Shown: piece by piece, positions 5,364-5,674 of the stretch
Position numbering within the stretch: position 1 is the first letter of the stretch
Layout: every line of letters begins with the position of its first letter
Assembly (NCBI GenBank): GCA_025997455.1
Contig: BNUP01000135.1
Span: 1-5,674 of the forward strand
Direction: 5' to 3'
DNA: 5,674 bases
Source of the DNA: Fibrobacterales bacterium
Lineage (GTDB): Bacteria; Fibrobacterota; Fibrobacteria; Fibrobacterales; Fibrobacteraceae
The notes under the pieces: model-generated
The model's database searches: none
Seen by the model: the letters and a program-made list of their open reading frames with translations, nothing else
What the model was told of the DNA's origin: nothing
Translations under genes and position numbers: made by a program

Positions 5364-5435
5364 CTGCTTCACCAGGACTCGAACCTGGAACCAATCGGTT
5401 AACAGCCGATTGCTCTACCATTGAGCTATGAAGCA
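5364..5435 (-). tRNA. tRNA-Asn (anticodon GUU)
   Basis: On the minus strand a full 72-nt cloverleaf can be drawn. The acceptor stem is TGCTTCA/TGAAGCA (7 bp, no mismatch), the D arm GCTC/GAGC with an AATGGTA loop, and the anticodon arm ATCGG/CCGAT with loop CTGTTAA, giving anticodon GTT at 5403-5401. A 5-nt variable loop follows, then the T arm CCAGG/CCTGG with loop TTCGAGT. The discriminator base is G, as expected for asparagine tRNA. The 3' CCA is not encoded (GTTTAAG follows), so it must be added post-transcriptionally. The gene is convergent with the MORN gene, whose stop lies 13 nt from the tRNA 3' end. No clear terminator is seen after it. Confidence 0.97.
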
Positions 5436-5449
5436 TCAGTATGTCATAA

Positions 5450-5478
5450 AATATAGAAAAATTTTTTGGATTTGTCAA
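5450..5478 (-). promoter_or_regulatory. Sigma-70-type promoter of tRNA-Asn
   Basis: On the minus strand a consensus -35 TTGACA (5478-5473) is followed after exactly 17 nt by TATATT (5455-5450), which matches the -10 consensus at five of six bases. Initiation about 7 nt downstream would give a 5' leader of only a few bases before the mature tRNA end at 5435. Confidence 0.8.
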
Positions 5479-5552
5479 ATGGAAAGTGGAATTAAAAAAT
5501 TCCTCTGCGGTGCAAGAGTAGAGAGTAAAGTTGAAAGTGGGGAGAAGAGTTT

Positions 5553-5579
5553 GTAGGGGCGTGGTTTTAAATCCGCCCT
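5553..5579. repeat. Degenerate GTAGGGGCGT...CCGCCC palindromic repeat
   Basis: GGGCG (5557-5561) can pair with CGCCC (5574-5578) around an AT-rich interior. The left edge GTAGGGGCGT resembles GTATGGGCGT of the perfect hairpin at 3938, differing at one base, so the two may belong to one repeat family. Confidence 0.45.
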
Positions 5580-5595
5580 GTTGTGTGAAGAATTC

Positions 5596-5622
5596 GTCAT
5601 TCTGCACACGGTCGCAGAATCC
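5596..5622. repeat. Palindromic repeat of the GTCATTC-stem-GGANTCC type, second copy
   Basis: ATTCTGC (5599-5605) and GCAGAAT (5614-5620) form a perfect 7-bp stem with loop ACACGGTC. The outer bases (GTCATTC on one side, ATCC on the other) match the element at 1684-1708, while the stem sequence differs. A six-T run occurs at 5629-5634 but is 8 nt away from the stem. Confidence 0.65.
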
Positions 5623-5631
5623 ATAGAGTTT

Positions 5632-5660
5632 TTTGGTGTGCTCGGCCCACCCCGCGTTCC
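5632..5660 (-). repeat. 29-nt repeat module, copy B (inverted)
   Basis: Read on the minus strand, the module begins GGAACGCGG, carries GCCGA in the centre and ends CACCAAA. It matches the copy at 1717-1745 at 25 of 29 positions. In both places the module lies next to a GTCATTC-type hairpin, but in opposite order relative to the module's own direction. Confidence 0.75.
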
Positions 5661-5674
5661 CTTGTTAATGGAAA

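Larger units (their letters stand above)
5479..5674. other. Intergenic stretch with repeats, no gene seen
   Basis: No open frame here looks like a real gene. It holds a small AT palindrome (GGAATT-AAAA-AATTCC, 5488-5503), a degenerate GTAGGGGCGT/CCGCCC element (5553-5579), a hairpin repeat (5596-5622) and an inverted copy of the 29-nt module (5632-5660). The minus-strand frame that spans part of this and the tRNA is an artefact. Confidence 0.7.

Noticed and set aside
5359..5607. Minus-strand 82-codon open frame containing MVEQSAVNRLVPG.
   Set aside because: It is the translation of tRNA-Asn and flanking repeats; such peptides are classic tRNA shadows.
5599..5634. Hairpin plus six-T run as a rho-independent terminator on the plus strand.
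   Set aside because: Eight bases separate the stem from the T-run, and the hairpin matches a repeat family found elsewhere in the window.

Overview
The window most likely comes from a member of the Fibrobacterota (a Fibrobacter/Fibromonas-like gut bacterium). The main clue is a lipoprotein carrying the 'Fibrobacter succinogenes major paralogous' (FISUMP) domain. The AT-rich composition, many lipoprotein signals and abundant small palindromic intergenic repeats fit this, but the phylum assignment is an inference from one family.

Layout. (1) Bases 1-469 hold the 3' end of a Rpn/PD-(D/E)XK 'putative transposase' family gene. It ends in a 13-unit, 12-bp tandem repeat coding for xEGR units and overlaps the next start by ATGA. 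(2) Bases 466-1290 encode the FISUMP lipoprotein, whose last ~40 codons differ sharply in codon usage from the rest. (3) Bases 1294-1618 look like a small membrane-protein gene broken by one frameshift. These three form a same-strand, tightly spaced run. (4) Bases 1619-1767 are a repeat-rich intergenic stretch. (5) Bases 1768-2814 encode a secreted CapA-like metallophosphatase-fold protein. (6) Bases 2801-3895, minus strand, encode a UDP-N-acetylglucosamine pyrophosphorylase of the eukaryote-like UDPGP family, overlapping the CapA gene tail to tail by 14 bp. (7) Bases 3896-4150 are a divergent intergenic region with a perfect 12-bp-stem hairpin and several inverted repeats, some mutually exclusive. 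(8) Bases 4151-5350 encode a lipoprotein built of about ten MORN_2 (YwqK-type) repeats. (9) Bases 5364-5435, minus strand, are tRNA-Asn(GUU) with a near-consensus promoter at 5450-5478. (10) Bases 5479-5674 have no gene but carry more repeats, including a 29-nt inverted copy of the repeat lying before capA.

The genes do not form one pathway. The UAP homologue supplies UDP-GlcNAc for cell envelope synthesis. The CapA-like, FISUMP and MORN proteins are all predicted to be exported, so the window is biased towards envelope functions. No complete mobile element, CRISPR array or reverse transcriptase is present. The most interesting signals are the possible hypervariable tail of the FISUMP gene, the family of modular palindromic repeats that creates false gene starts, and a possible two-state RNA leader before the MORN gene.
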